Below, one piece after another: positions 24,456-33,249 of a DNA stretch of 64,000 nt. The stretch is from Aquilonibacter sp963837195 (GTDB lineage Bacteria > Vulcanimicrobiota > Vulcanimicrobiia > Vulcanimicrobiales > Vulcanimicrobiaceae): assembly GCA_963837195.1 (NCBI GenBank), contig CAWIMO010000006.1, positions 434,001 through 498,000 on the forward strand. Reading direction: 5' to 3'. Position numbers and translations under genes: made by a program. The notes below the pieces were generated by a model. That model was not told the DNA's origin. It saw only the letters and a program-made list of their open reading frames with translations, and made no database searches. Each line of letters begins with the position of its first letter. Position 1 is the stretch's first letter.

Positions 24456-27112
24456 TATTTCGGGCCTGGGCCCGTAACGATGCGCACGAAGCCGGTCGGA
24501 CGAATCCACTTTGCAAACGCCGATTGCACCTGCGCAGCATCGGCACTCAGATAGTTCTGCGCATCGAGCTGATACTGATCGAGCGGCAGACCCTGCTCAG
24601 CGTATTGCAAGAAGAGCCCACTTACGCCGTCATAGCTCGCCTGGCGAATCGGCACCTCACCGAGCAGCAACGCCTTCGCGCGCGACAGATCGGTTTGCGA
24701 TAGCGGAGTCGTCGCGACGCGCTGCAGATCGGCGATCACCGCCTGCTCGGCGGGAACGATGTTTTGTGGATCGCACGCGTAGGAGATGCTGAAGCTGGAG
24801 CGAGTCTTTCCGGCGTGCAGCGAGCTTTGGATCGAATACGCATACCCGTGGACTTCGCGCAGGTCGTGATACAGAATCGACGAGTAGAAACCACCGGTGA
24901 GCGCAGTGTTCGCGAGCTGCAGCGGCGCCCAATCCGGATCCGTACGGCGAACGTCGTTCAGCTCGACCAGCTCGACCGACGATTGCACGCGTCCCTGCGC
25001 CGGAACGACGACTTGCGAGGGTGCGTTGGCTGCCACCGCGGGCGGCTCCGTTTGCGGCTTGGGACCGGTCGCGCTCCAGGTGCCGAAGTATTTCTCGATC
25101 ACGGCGCGCGCCGCGCCGGGCGTGGTATCGCCGATGACGACGATCGTCGTGAGGTCGGGGCGGTAGGCTGTCGCATACCACGCCTTGACGTCGTCGAGCG
25201 TGATCGCCTGCGCGGTCTTGAGCGTGGCGAAGTTGCGGTATGGATCGCCCATCGGATAGAGTGCATTACTCAGCGCGACCTGCGCCAGGTAGTCCGGCGA
25301 CGTCATCTGGCCCTGCATCTGTCCGACGTATTGCGCTTGCACGATCGCGAAGCTCTTTGGGTCGAAGGCCGGGTGCAGTTCATCGTCGGCGAGGAGCTGC
25401 ACGCCCCGATCGAAATCTTTCGAGAGCACTTCCACGCCGAAGTCGGTTCCGGCACTGATCGTCGCCGAAATCTTGTCCAGCTCGGCCTGATACGATACGC
25501 GATCGTACATCGTCGTCCCGAATGGGAAAAGTGCCGTCGTGACCTCATTCACACCGCGCTGATCAGCGGGCTCTTGCACCGCGGGATCGTTCTCGATGCT
25601 CCCCGACACGACGACGGTTTTGGTGATCGTTTCGGGCTGCACGATCAAGCGAATGCCGTTTGCCAGCGTCATCGACGTCGGATTGAGCGTCTTGGGCGGA
25701 ACCGACAGGTTCTTGAGAATGTTTTGCGCCCACGACGGCAGCGGTTGGTGCGTCTTGGGCGGCACCATGTTGTTCTCTTTACCGGGACCGCCCCCACCCG
25801 CGCTCATCGCGCCACTGTTCTTCGGCACGGCGTAGGCCGCGACCGCACGCCTGTTGTCAACGTAGGTGCGGAGCACGCGATTTACGTCGGCGGTGGTGAC
25901 GCGCGCAAACGCGCTCTCGATGGCACCGGGCGACGAGAGGCCTTGCACCGCGACCGCCTCGCTCCACTGAAACGCTTGGTCTTCGATGGAGTTTGCGTTG
26001 AACTCCAGCTGCGAGATCTCGCGGCGCTTCGCCGCCTCGACCAAGTCGTCAGGTACGCCACTCTTGCGATACGCGTCGATGACCGCGCGCATCTCCTGGT
26101 CGATCGTCTCCGGCTTCACGGTCACGGGAACGACGCCAATCGCCAATCCAACCGCGGCTTGGCTAAATGTTTGCGCTTGAACTCCGGTAAAGAGCGCCTT
26201 GCCCGATGCGGTGAGATCGTAGAGATCGCTTCGTTGACTGCTCAGCACGTCTTGTAGAATCTGCGATGCGGCGTAGTCAGGGCTATCGTAGCCCGGCAAG
26301 CGATATCCAACGAGCACGATCGTATACGGCTGATCGGAGTAATCGCGATAGACTTTCGAGGTTACCGGCGAGAGCTTGACCAGCGGTTTGGCGGGCAGCT
26401 TGGCCGCCGGTACGTCGCTCCACAGCGCTTTGATTTTTGCAATGGTCGACGGGCCGTCGACGTCACCCACGATGACGTACACCGCGTTGTTGGGGTGATA
26501 CCACGTGCCGTAAAACTGCCGCAGCACGCCGGTATTCACTTGATGTGCGAAGCCGTTAACGGTTCCGAGCCCATTCTTGGCGTACGGCGTGCCGGCCAAG
26601 ATGCGGGCAATCATCTTTTCGAAGATGCGGTAGATCGCGTTGCTATTGTCCTGCGTCACTTCTTGCGTAATCGCGAGCCGCTCCGACGCCCATTGATCTG
26701 GTGCGATTGAGAGTCCGCTCGCGCGCGACCGCTCAAGATGCAGCGCGATGTCGAGATATTGAGACGGGACCGTGAAATAGAACTGCGTGACCGCGTCTTC
26801 GGTGTCGGCGTCGAAGTCGCCGCCGGTCAGGCTGACGGTGTCCATCAGTTGCGACGACGAAAGCGAGCTGCTGCCGCGGAACATCATGTGCTCGAGCGCG
26901 TGGGCTTCACCGTCGATCGTCTGCTCGTCGGAGCCGACCTCATAGTTGAGCACCGTGCTCACCACCGGCGCCAGCGGATTGTGCACGACAACGACTTTGA
27001 GCCCGTTGGGCAGCGTCGCCCGCGTGACGATAAGCGGCGACGCGCCGGCCGGCGCGACAAATACCGTCGCCGACGCGAAGACCGCAAATATGACAAGACA
27101 CAGCGAGCGCAC
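24455..27112 (-). CDS. Exported M16 (insulinase-like) metallopeptidase, two-domain
   Basis: 885 residues with a signal peptide and two tandem M16 domains. The first keeps the inverted zinc motif HALEH (in GEAHALEHMMFRGS) and a downstream Glu region (LAITQEV). The second (from about residue 480) is degenerate: the matching position reads DQRGVNEVTTAL without HxxEH, as in other M16 fusions where the second half is structural. GTG 27112 is chosen because GAAGGAGG precedes it and it begins the signal peptide; a longer open frame shadows recG. A periplasmic peptidase role is likely. Confidence 0.88.
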   Translation of the reverse strand: MRSLCLVIFAVFASATVFVAPAGASPLIVTRATLPNGLKVVVVHNPLAPVVSTVLNYEVGSDEQTIDGEAHALEHMMFRGSSSLSSSQLMDTVSLTGGDFDADTEDAVTQFYFTVPSQYLDIALHLERSRASGLSIAPDQWASERLAITQEVTQDNSNAIYRIFEKMIARILAGTPYAKNGLGTVNGFAHQVNTGVLRQFYGTWYHPNNAVYVIVGDVDGPSTIAKIKALWSDVPAAKLPAKPLVKLSPVTSKVYRDYSDQPYTIVLVGYRLPGYDSPDYAASQILQDVLSSQRSDLYDLTASGKALFTGVQAQTFSQAAVGLAIGVVPVTVKPETIDQEMRAVIDAYRKSGVPDDLVEAAKRREISQLEFNANSIEDQAFQWSEAVAVQGLSSPGAIESAFARVTTADVNRVLRTYVDNRRAVAAYAVPKNSGAMSAGGGGPGKENNMVPPKTHQPLPSWAQNILKNLSVPPKTLNPTSMTLANGIRLIVQPETITKTVVVSGSIENDPAVQEPADQRGVNEVTTALFPFGTTMYDRVSYQAELDKISATISAGTDFGVEVLSKDFDRGVQLLADDELHPAFDPKSFAIVQAQYVGQMQGQMTSPDYLAQVALSNALYPMGDPYRNFATLKTAQAITLDDVKAWYATAYRPDLTTIVVIGDTTPGAARAVIEKYFGTWSATGPKPQTEPPAVAANAPSQVVVPAQGRVQSSVELVELNDVRRTDPDWAPLQLANTALTGGFYSSILYHDLREVHGYAYSIQSSLHAGKTRSSFSISYACDPQNIVPAEQAVIADLQRVATTPLSQTDLSRAKALLLGEVPIRQASYDGVSGLFLQYAEQGLPLDQYQLDAQNYLSADAAQVQSAFAKWIRPTGFVRIVTGPGPK

Positions 27113-27173
27113 GGGTGCCTCCTTCTTTCGGCCCGGGGTTTGGCCGCGCGTCGCGCGAGCCCTCTTGTATCCC

Positions 27174-29216
27174 TTAAGAGGAGAGGACGAGTGCGCGGGT
27201 CGAGGGCGCGCGTTCGAGCGCGGCGCGCAGCGCCGCGTGTTCGGGCCGGCGCAACGCCGGATCGCCTGCGATAATCGCTTGCGCCTCGGCTTTAGCGGCA
27301 CGATAGATTTCGATGTCGCGCACGAGATCGGCAATCCATAAGTTCGCCGCGCCCGATTGCACCGTCCCTGCAAACTCACCCGCACCGCGTAAGCGCAGAT
27401 CGGCCTCAGCAATGACAAAGCCGTCGGTCGAGTCGGTAAGGATTTCGAGGCGGTCGCTTTCGCCCGCATCGTCGGGATAGACCAGCAAACAAAACGATTT
27501 CGCCGCACCGCGGCCGACCCGTCCGCGCAATTGATGCAGCTGCGCGAGTCCGTAGCGCTGCGCGTCGAGCACGACCATCACGCTGGCGTTGGGCACGTCG
27601 ACGCCGACTTCCACCACGGTCGTGGCGAGCAAGATATCGATCTCCCCGCGCACGAAACGGCCCATCACCTCGTCCTTTTCGCGGCTCGAAAGCCGCCCGT
27701 GCAGCAAGCCGATCCGGCGCTGCGGAAACACGTCGTTCTTCAATCGCTCCGCTTCAGCGACGACGCTTGTCAGTTCGCTCTCTTCATCGATCGCCGGTGC
27801 TACGATGTACGCTTGGTGGCCGCGGGCAACGTTCGCCTCGACGAACTCGTATGCACGCGCGAGACGGCTGGTACGAATGGCGTACGTTTCAATCGGCGTT
27901 CGTCCGGGCGGCAACTCGTCGATGATCGAGAGATCGAGGTCGGCGTAGACTGACTGCGCAAGCGTGCGCGGAATCGGCGTCGCCGTCATATGGAGGGTGT
28001 GCGGCGCCACGCCCTTCGCGCGCAGCCGCGCGCGCTGCTCGACGCCGAAGCGGTGCTGCTCGTCGATGATCACCAGTCCTAGACGCGCGAAGTCGACGCT
28101 ACCGGTGATGAGCGCATGCGTCCCGATCGCTAGAAGCGCTTCACCGCTGGCGAGGCGACCTTCCGCCGCATTCCGTGCCTTGGCCGCTTGACTTCCGAAT
28201 ATCGCCTCCACCGTAATCCCGAACGGCAGCAAGAGCGGTGCGAGCTTGCTCGCGTGCTGCGCAGCGAGAATTTCGGTCGGTGCCATGAGCGCGGACTGCA
28301 TCCCGTTGCGTGCGGCGAGCACAATCGCCGCTGCGGCGACGAGCGTCTTGCCGCTCCCGACGTCGCCCTGCAAGAGGCGGTTCATCGGCACGTCACGCGT
28401 CATATCGTCCCAAATTTCGCCGATCGCTCGGCGCTGCGCTTGCGTCATCGGGAAGTCGAAAGAGTCCGCGAATTGCTCGAGCAAATCGTGCGGAATCGTC
28501 AGCGCGCTGGCGTTATGCGAGCGCTCGCGTTCGGCGCGGCGCAGCTGCGCGCCGGCGGCGAGCACCAGGAATTCGGTGAAGATGAAACGCTCGCGCGCGG
28601 CCTCTGCCTCCTGGGGCGTCTTGGGCGCATGGACGGCGCGATAGGCTTCACGCAAATTGGGATACGACGCCTTCGCGCGCACCTCGTCGGGCAGCGGGTC
28701 GTCGCCGGCTTCGTCGAGCAGCCGCGCGAGGTTCTTGCGCACGACCGACGCGATCTTGCGCGTAGTGAGATCTTTGCTCGCGCGATAGACCGGGACCATG
28801 TCGCCCCGATACACCTCGCCGTCGCGCAACTGGGCATAGTGCGCCACGTTGAGCGAGGCGCCTGCTAGCGTACGGTCGACGCGTCCGCGTACGAAAAGGC
28901 GCATGCCTTCCTTGAAGCGGCCGTATACGTAGCGATTACGGCCGATCCACTTGGCAGTGAATTCTCCCGCGTCGTCGCGCAGGCGCACTTCGACGATCTC
29001 GAGGCCGCGCACGCGCCGCTCCTTTACGTGCTCGACCGTGCCGACTGCATTCTCCTCGCCGCCGCTCGATCCCAAGAGATTCGACGGCGTCGGGTAGCGC
29101 AAGTCTTCGTAGCGAAAGGGCAAGTAGTCGAGCAAATCGCGCGATGTTTCGATGCCGAGTTCACGAAAGAGCGGCACGCTCTTCGGTCCGACTCCCTCGA
29201 GCTCGCCGACCTTCAC
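27174..29216 (-). CDS. recG: ATP-dependent DNA helicase RecG
   Basis: Branch-migrating helicase for stalled forks and recombination intermediates. The N-terminal wedge OB domain (VGTVEHVKERRVRGLEIV) is followed by Walker A GDVGSGKT, DEQH box in VIIDEQHRFGVEQR, MTATPIPRTLAQ, and the C-terminal QLRGRVGRG and LRLRGAGEF motifs. 680 residues. Overlaps panE by 4 bp and is separated from the M16 gene by 61 bp. Confidence 0.96.
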   Translation of the reverse strand: MKVGELEGVGPKSVPLFRELGIETSRDLLDYLPFRYEDLRYPTPSNLLGSSGGEENAVGTVEHVKERRVRGLEIVEVRLRDDAGEFTAKWIGRNRYVYGRFKEGMRLFVRGRVDRTLAGASLNVAHYAQLRDGEVYRGDMVPVYRASKDLTTRKIASVVRKNLARLLDEAGDDPLPDEVRAKASYPNLREAYRAVHAPKTPQEAEAARERFIFTEFLVLAAGAQLRRAERERSHNASALTIPHDLLEQFADSFDFPMTQAQRRAIGEIWDDMTRDVPMNRLLQGDVGSGKTLVAAAAIVLAARNGMQSALMAPTEILAAQHASKLAPLLLPFGITVEAIFGSQAAKARNAAEGRLASGEALLAIGTHALITGSVDFARLGLVIIDEQHRFGVEQRARLRAKGVAPHTLHMTATPIPRTLAQSVYADLDLSIIDELPPGRTPIETYAIRTSRLARAYEFVEANVARGHQAYIVAPAIDEESELTSVVAEAERLKNDVFPQRRIGLLHGRLSSREKDEVMGRFVRGEIDILLATTVVEVGVDVPNASVMVVLDAQRYGLAQLHQLRGRVGRGAAKSFCLLVYPDDAGESDRLEILTDSTDGFVIAEADLRLRGAGEFAGTVQSGAANLWIADLVRDIEIYRAAKAEAQAIIAGDPALRRPEHAALRAALERAPSTRALVLSS

Positions 29217-30163
29217 GAAGTCGCGGCCGTTCGCGCGCGAAGCTCATCATACACGGCGCGCAAGCGCGGAACCGGCACGCCGGCATCCTCACCCAGCTCG
29301 ACGACGGCGCCGACAATCGGATCGAGTTCCAGCGGACGATGCGCGAGTGCATCCTGCAGCATCGACGTTTTCACGTCGGCGCGGCGCTGCGCGTCGCTCA
29401 TGCGCGCATCGAGGTCGACCTCATCGACGACGCCAAGCGCACGCCCGACCGCGACGGTCTCCAGCATCAATTGGCGGACTTCTTCACGCGTGAGGGGATC
29501 GGCGAGCATCTGGTGGATCGTGACCTCGTGAATCGTGCTCACCGGATTGAAGCTCGCATTGTTGATCAGCTTGAGCCAGGTGAAGTGACGGATGTTCGCT
29601 TCGACGTCCGGCTTCAACCCCGCGTCGCGCAGCGCGCTTGCCAAACGCGCGAGCGGCTCGTCGACAACGGAATCCATTGCACCGAGAACCAGCCGGCCGC
29701 CGCCGCTCTGATGGATTTTTCCGGGCTCGGCGATGTTCCCCGAAATGTGCACGACCCCACCGATGGTTTGCACGTCTGGAACGAGCGCGCCGATCGTGCC
29801 GCCCGGATCGACGGTGCGCAGCGGCGGCGTTCGGCGGAACCAAAACGGCACGCCGTTTTGGAGCGTGACGATGACCGTGCCGGCGGCGACCGAGGGCGAG
29901 AGCTGCGGGATGAACCCGGGCCATTGATGTGCTTTGAATGTAAGAAGCGCGAAATCGAACGTTCCGAGCGAGCGCAGATCGTCGCTTGCATCGACGCGCA
30001 CGGAGAACTCACCGAGGTCGCTGTGAATCAGGGTGATCCCATCGCGGCGAATGGCGTCGAGATGCGCACCGCGCGCCACCACGCCGACGTCCACGCCGGC
30101 GCGCGCGAGCGCTGCGGCAACGAACCCGCCGATGGCACCGGCACCTACCACAACTATGCGCAT
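29213..30163 (-). CDS. panE: 2-dehydropantoate 2-reductase
   Basis: NADPH-dependent enzyme of pantothenate synthesis, reducing ketopantoate to pantoate (ApbA/PanE family). N-terminal Rossmann motif VVGAGAIGGFVAAAL; C-terminal catalytic Lys in WLKLINNASFNPVSTI. 316 residues. With coaD in the same operon it gives two coenzyme A steps on one transcript. It starts 13 bp after the 3' end of tRNA-Cys on the same strand, so it may be co-transcribed with the tRNA. Confidence 0.87.
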   Translation of the reverse strand: MRIVVVGAGAIGGFVAAALARAGVDVGVVARGAHLDAIRRDGITLIHSDLGEFSVRVDASDDLRSLGTFDFALLTFKAHQWPGFIPQLSPSVAAGTVIVTLQNGVPFWFRRTPPLRTVDPGGTIGALVPDVQTIGGVVHISGNIAEPGKIHQSGGGRLVLGAMDSVVDEPLARLASALRDAGLKPDVEANIRHFTWLKLINNASFNPVSTIHEVTIHQMLADPLTREEVRQLMLETVAVGRALGVVDEVDLDARMSDAQRRADVKTSMLQDALAHRPLELDPIVGAVVELGEDAGVPVPRLRAVYDELRARTAATS

Positions 30164-30176
30164 GAGAGAACTATTC

Positions 30177-30248
30177 AGGCGACGGGCAGATTCGAACTGC
30201 CGAATGGGGCTTTTGCAGAGCCCTGCCTTACCACTTGGCTACGTCGCC
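30177..30248 (-). tRNA. tRNA-Cys (anticodon GCA)
   Basis: 72 nt folding into a full cloverleaf: acceptor GGCGACG/CGTCGCC, D stem GCC/GGC, anticodon stem GGGCT/AGCCC around CTGCAAA (GCA), T stem GGCAG/CTGCC around TTCGAAT. CCA is not encoded. Its 5' half through the anticodon is duplicated at 36580-36616, marking it as the integration target of the adjacent element. Confidence 0.96.
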
Positions 30249-30253
30249 GCACT
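30212..30253. repeat. Left attachment repeat
   Basis: 42 bp starting TTTGCAGAGCCCTGCCTTAC and identical to 36580-36621. It covers the anticodon loop and 5' half of tRNA-Cys (minus strand) and supplies that half of the intact tRNA. By geometry this copy came from the element. Confidence 0.9.
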
Positions 30254-30327
30254 TTGAGTTTTTGCAAGATTCTATCGGACTTTCCGCTCGCCTGGGGAAC
30301 AGGCTTCCGGCCTTCCGAACGCTGCCT

Positions 30328-30349
30328 GGTTGCAATTTGGTTGCAGTCG
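30328..30349 (+). repeat. Putative integrase arm-type site, left
   Basis: A 22-bp stretch made of two near-identical 11-mers, GGTTGCAATTT and GGTTGCAGTCG. It recurs with one mismatch at 36455-36476 in the same orientation, about 75 bp inside the left core repeat. Confidence 0.6.
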
Positions 30350-30447
30350 GTCGCCGCGACCCCTCGGATTGGGTCCCTGACGCCCCTGCTCCTCTCGCCG
30401 CTCCATGATTCGCGTTGTACCCCAACGCTACGGCCAACCGCCAACCA

Positions 30448-31230
30448 CTACCCACCGTCGGAGGGACATGGAGGCCAGTCGACGTGCTCTGATATTCCAT
30501 AAAGCCTGTCGCGAATTACCGTGTATTGCCCCGAGTGCGAGAGATATACTCCGTAACGTCCATAGTGCAAGATAAGCGCAACGACGGTCAGCACTAGAGT
30601 GGCAGTGACAAGCCTTGGGGAACCTCGGTAAAGTGCACTGCCGAACGCCGTGAGGCTGCCGACAAATCGGCCGACCTCTTCCGGTTGGCCTTTCCACAGC
30701 GATGTGACCGTAATGAGCAACGTGAGCAGCACGACGCCCCCGCCCGCGAGATTGAGTAGCGTCAGCCAAAATCCCGCGTATGGGAGACCTGCGCACGTAA
30801 TCTCTGGCGTGCCAGGGAGCAGCAGCCAAAATACGCCAACCGAAACCAAAAATGTGTAGATTGGTACGTAAACTTGCAGCAACGAGGCCAGCGTTTCTTC
30901 GGGCTTAAGGCCCTGAGCAATTTGCAGTGCCAGTTCGCGTGCTCCGGCCCCCGTCATCTCGAACCAATCCGCGGCTGGCGTGTGCCGCTTTGCATTGGAA
31001 GCATACCAGGAGACGTACTCATCGTCGTTGTTGTTCAACGAAATCGCAAAGCCGCGGTAGCTCCACGACGCATCGTCAGCATTTAGGGCTTTTCGGAGAA
31101 GGCCATATCGATCGGGGAGGTTCTGTAAAAGTGCGGATTCAAAGGCAATCGCGAAGCCGTGGAAGGGCAGACTCTCAAGGTCATACTCGCCCATCATCTT
31201 GTCGCTTAACGCACCCATGCCCTTATTCAC
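30448..31230 (-). CDS. Membrane protein of unknown function (element cargo)
   Basis: 260 residues. The N-terminal half (to about 115) is soluble and acidic; the second half has about three transmembrane segments (VYVPIYTFLVSVGVFWLLL, WLTLLNLAGGGVVLLTLLI, LVTATLVLTVVALILHYGRY), followed by a short tail. No family recognised. It lies downstream of the integrase on the same strand with a 26-bp gap. A soluble sensor plus membrane effector layout is seen in many defence proteins, but nothing specific supports that here. Confidence 0.6.
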   Translation of the reverse strand: MNKGMGALSDKMMGEYDLESLPFHGFAIAFESALLQNLPDRYGLLRKALNADDASWSYRGFAISLNNNDDEYVSWYASNAKRHTPAADWFEMTGAGARELALQIAQGLKPEETLASLLQVYVPIYTFLVSVGVFWLLLPGTPEITCAGLPYAGFWLTLLNLAGGGVVLLTLLITVTSLWKGQPEEVGRFVGSLTAFGSALYRGSPRLVTATLVLTVVALILHYGRYGVYLSHSGQYTVIRDRLYGISEHVDWPPCPSDGG

Positions 31231-31256
31231 GCGCTTAATGCAGTTTCAGCTTTTTG

Positions 31257-32084
31257 TCAGGAACAACCCTCTGCTCCGACAGCTGCCTTCAGCGCGGCCG
31301 CCACCAGGCCCGCAGCACGGGTCTTCGCCTCGGCTACAGCGTGACCGTAAACATTCAGAGTCGTTGACGCGGCCGCGTGTCCAAGAATCTGCTGCACGGC
31401 GAGCACGTCGGCGCCGTTAGCGAGCGCCCATGTTGCGGCGGTGTGCCGGAGTGAGTGCAGCGAAAGCCCTTTATCGAGTTCCGCGCCATCGGCAATCTCG
31501 CGAAACGCCTTCGTAAGCGAGTTCAGGGGCACCGGCTCTCCAGAACTGCCCGCGAACACGTAACCGCGGTCTTCGTAGTCGCCGCGTAGCTTGAATTCGG
31601 CCTGGCGCGCTCGAATGCGCTTGAAGACCGCTACACTCGCGTCATCGAGCGGCACGATGCGCGTCTGACGAGACTTCGGGGTCTTCGTAACCTCGGCCGC
31701 TGCTCCGGTGCGCTTTCGGTCCGCCTTCTTCTCACGCGTGCAGGTCCGGGCTTCACGAATCGCCATCTGCTTCGCGCTAGCGTCCACGTTCGGCCATCGA
31801 AGCGCCGCGAGTTCGCCGCGACGGGCGCCGGTCATCACGGCAATCTGAAAGTAGTCTTCCAGCGCATGCCCTTTCGCCGCCGCGAAGAAGCGCTTAGCTT
31901 CGTCCCGGGTGAGCGCGCGTGCCTCGGTCGGCATCGCCTTCGGCGCAGCAATCGAAGCAAAGGGATTCGCCGCCAGCACTTCCTGCTCGACCGCCCACTT
32001 GAAGGCGTGATGAAGCACGCGATGCAGTTTCAGCACCGTACGTCCTTTCAGCGTTTCGCCTAGCTTGCCGTAGAGCGCCGTCAC
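31257..32084 (-). CDS. Tyrosine recombinase/integrase, N-terminally truncated
   Basis: Phage-type site-specific recombinase. The catalytic residues are visible: Arg in TGARRGELAALRW, Lys region KTPKSRQTRIVPLD, H-x-x-R in LSLHSLRHTAATWA, a second His in QQILGHAAASTT and the nucleophile Tyr in TTLNVYGHAVAE. Only about 275 residues are open; the protein begins in the middle of the core-binding domain (VTALYGKLGETLKGRTVLKL), lacking roughly 90-110 residues that would hold the arm-binding and most of the core-binding domain. No other frame upstream supplies them. Confidence 0.82.
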   Translation of the reverse strand: MTALYGKLGETLKGRTVLKLHRVLHHAFKWAVEQEVLAANPFASIAAPKAMPTEARALTRDEAKRFFAAAKGHALEDYFQIAVMTGARRGELAALRWPNVDASAKQMAIREARTCTREKKADRKRTGAAAEVTKTPKSRQTRIVPLDDASVAVFKRIRARQAEFKLRGDYEDRGYVFAGSSGEPVPLNSLTKAFREIADGAELDKGLSLHSLRHTAATWALANGADVLAVQQILGHAAASTTLNVYGHAVAEAKTRAAGLVAAALKAAVGAEGCS

Positions 32085-32334
32085 GTGCGCCTTCCTAACG
32101 TGGCCGCCGTCGCTCGCGAAGCAGGACGGGGCGTTGCCTTGGAGTTGACCATCCTCAAGACGCGGGAGTCGAAGGTTCTTCGTGTTGGGCGCAACCGGGA
32201 CGGCGTTGTAGCGGCAGCAACGGCTATCGGCTCGACGATCGCGACCAACAAGCTCCCGGAGGACCGAGGGAGCATCCTCTAGCCCTTTTGGGAGTCTTTC
32301 GGCACAGCGCCATGTTGCGCTAACGCCGGGTGGG
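32085..32334. other. Non-coding stretch upstream of the truncated integrase
   Basis: 250 bp. The minus-strand integrase frame stays open back to a TGA near 32344 but reads RLEDGQLQGNAPSCFASDGG, which does not resemble an integrase N terminus apart from the last few residues (HVRKAHVTALYG). A plus-strand frame (32085-32282) has no recognisable product. Probably the scar of a deletion that removed the integrase 5' end. Confidence 0.4.
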
Positions 32335-32622
32335 TCAATTCAGGGGTAGTCCTGGCGGGTCGATGCCTAAATCGGCAAAATATCCGTCCACCACAGCTAC
32401 CGCATTTCCGATTACGTATTCGCTGGGGTTCTTCTTCTGAATGTCCAGAAGGTTGACATGCGCGTGATAAAGGTCTTGCTGCAGTTCGGCAAAGCGCTCC
32501 TTAAGCGCTCGACTATCGGCCCCCACGTTTCCTAGCTTATCTTTGACGACCAGCATCTCGTCGTAGCATTTGAGAGCCGTCACACGGCTACTCTCAAAAG
32601 CAATTCTTGTAGAGGTGTCCAC
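32335..32622 (-). CDS. Small helical protein, fourth gene of the cargo operon
   Basis: 95 residues, probably all helical (TALKCYDEMLVVKDKLGNVG, ALKERFAELQQDLYHAHVNL), no TM segment. GTG 32622 shares one base with the stop of the interrupted gene upstream (TAGTG), so it was the distal gene of a coupled operon. Family not recognised; the size and helix pattern could fit an immunity or antitoxin-like partner, which is speculation. Confidence 0.6.
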   Translation of the reverse strand: MDTSTRIAFESSRVTALKCYDEMLVVKDKLGNVGADSRALKERFAELQQDLYHAHVNLLDIQKKNPSEYVIGNAVAVVDGYFADLGIDPPGLPLN

Positions 32623-32955
32623 TATCTCCCCTTACCGCTGTTAGCAATTGATTGCGCCTTAGTGGCGAAAAATGGCAGCTCGATACGTGGGAGCTTACCG
32701 CTAACTCGCGCGAGTGCCTGCACCAGCCTTGCCTTCAACTGTTGAACAAACCCGCGACGGCGCTTAAAGAAATACATCGCGCGGCCGTACGCGCGAGCGC
32801 ACGGACGATCCTCGCTGTCCGGAAAATCTATTAGCGTGTCATGGCGAATATCTATGTCACCGCCAAGTTTGCTCGTCCACGTGGGCTCGGACCTGAATCG
32901 GGAGCCAGGAAATACTGTGGACTTCCGCCCATGAGGGCAGATAGGGAGATCCACG

Positions 32956-33249
32956 ATGCGAAAGAGTCGTTTTACCGAGTCCCAGATCGTCCAGATTCTC
33001 GCGGAGCATGACGCGGGAGCGCCGATGGAGGAGCTTGCGCGTCGACACGGCGTGCATGCGAACACGATCCGACTGTGGCGATCCAAATACGCCGGCATGA
33101 GTGCAAGCGATCTCGCTCGATTGAAACAGCTCGAGGCGGAGAATGCGCAGATGCATCGGATTATTGCTCGGCAAACGGTCAAGATCGATGCGATCGAAGA
33201 GCTAATGCGAAAAAACTCATGGAGCCTTCCCGGCGAGCCGAAGCCGTGA
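32956..33249 (+). CDS. IS3-family transposase OrfA
   Basis: 97 residues with the DNA-binding helix-turn-helix of IS3 OrfA (SRFTESQIVQIL ... MEELARRHGVHANTIRLWRS) and a leucine-zipper-like helix after it (LARLKQLEAENAQMHRIIAR). Binds the inverted repeats. Near its end the slippery heptamer A-AAA-AAC allows -1 frameshifting into OrfB. Confidence 0.92.
   Translation: MRKSRFTESQIVQILAEHDAGAPMEELARRHGVHANTIRLWRSKYAGMSASDLARLKQLEAENAQMHRIIARQTVKIDAIEELMRKNSWSLPGEPKP
33210..33216 (+). promoter_or_regulatory. -1 ribosomal frameshift heptamer A AAA AAC
   Basis: In the OrfA frame the codons are CGA AAA AAC, which places the heptamer exactly as X_XXY_YYZ. A -1 slip here joins OrfA to the OrfB frame and would make the OrfAB transposase. 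No clear stimulatory stem-loop was identified by eye. Confidence 0.75.

Noticed and set aside
32085..32282. Plus-strand 65-residue gene upstream of the integrase
   Set aside because: No ribosome-binding site, no recognisable family, and it lies over what looks like a deletion scar.
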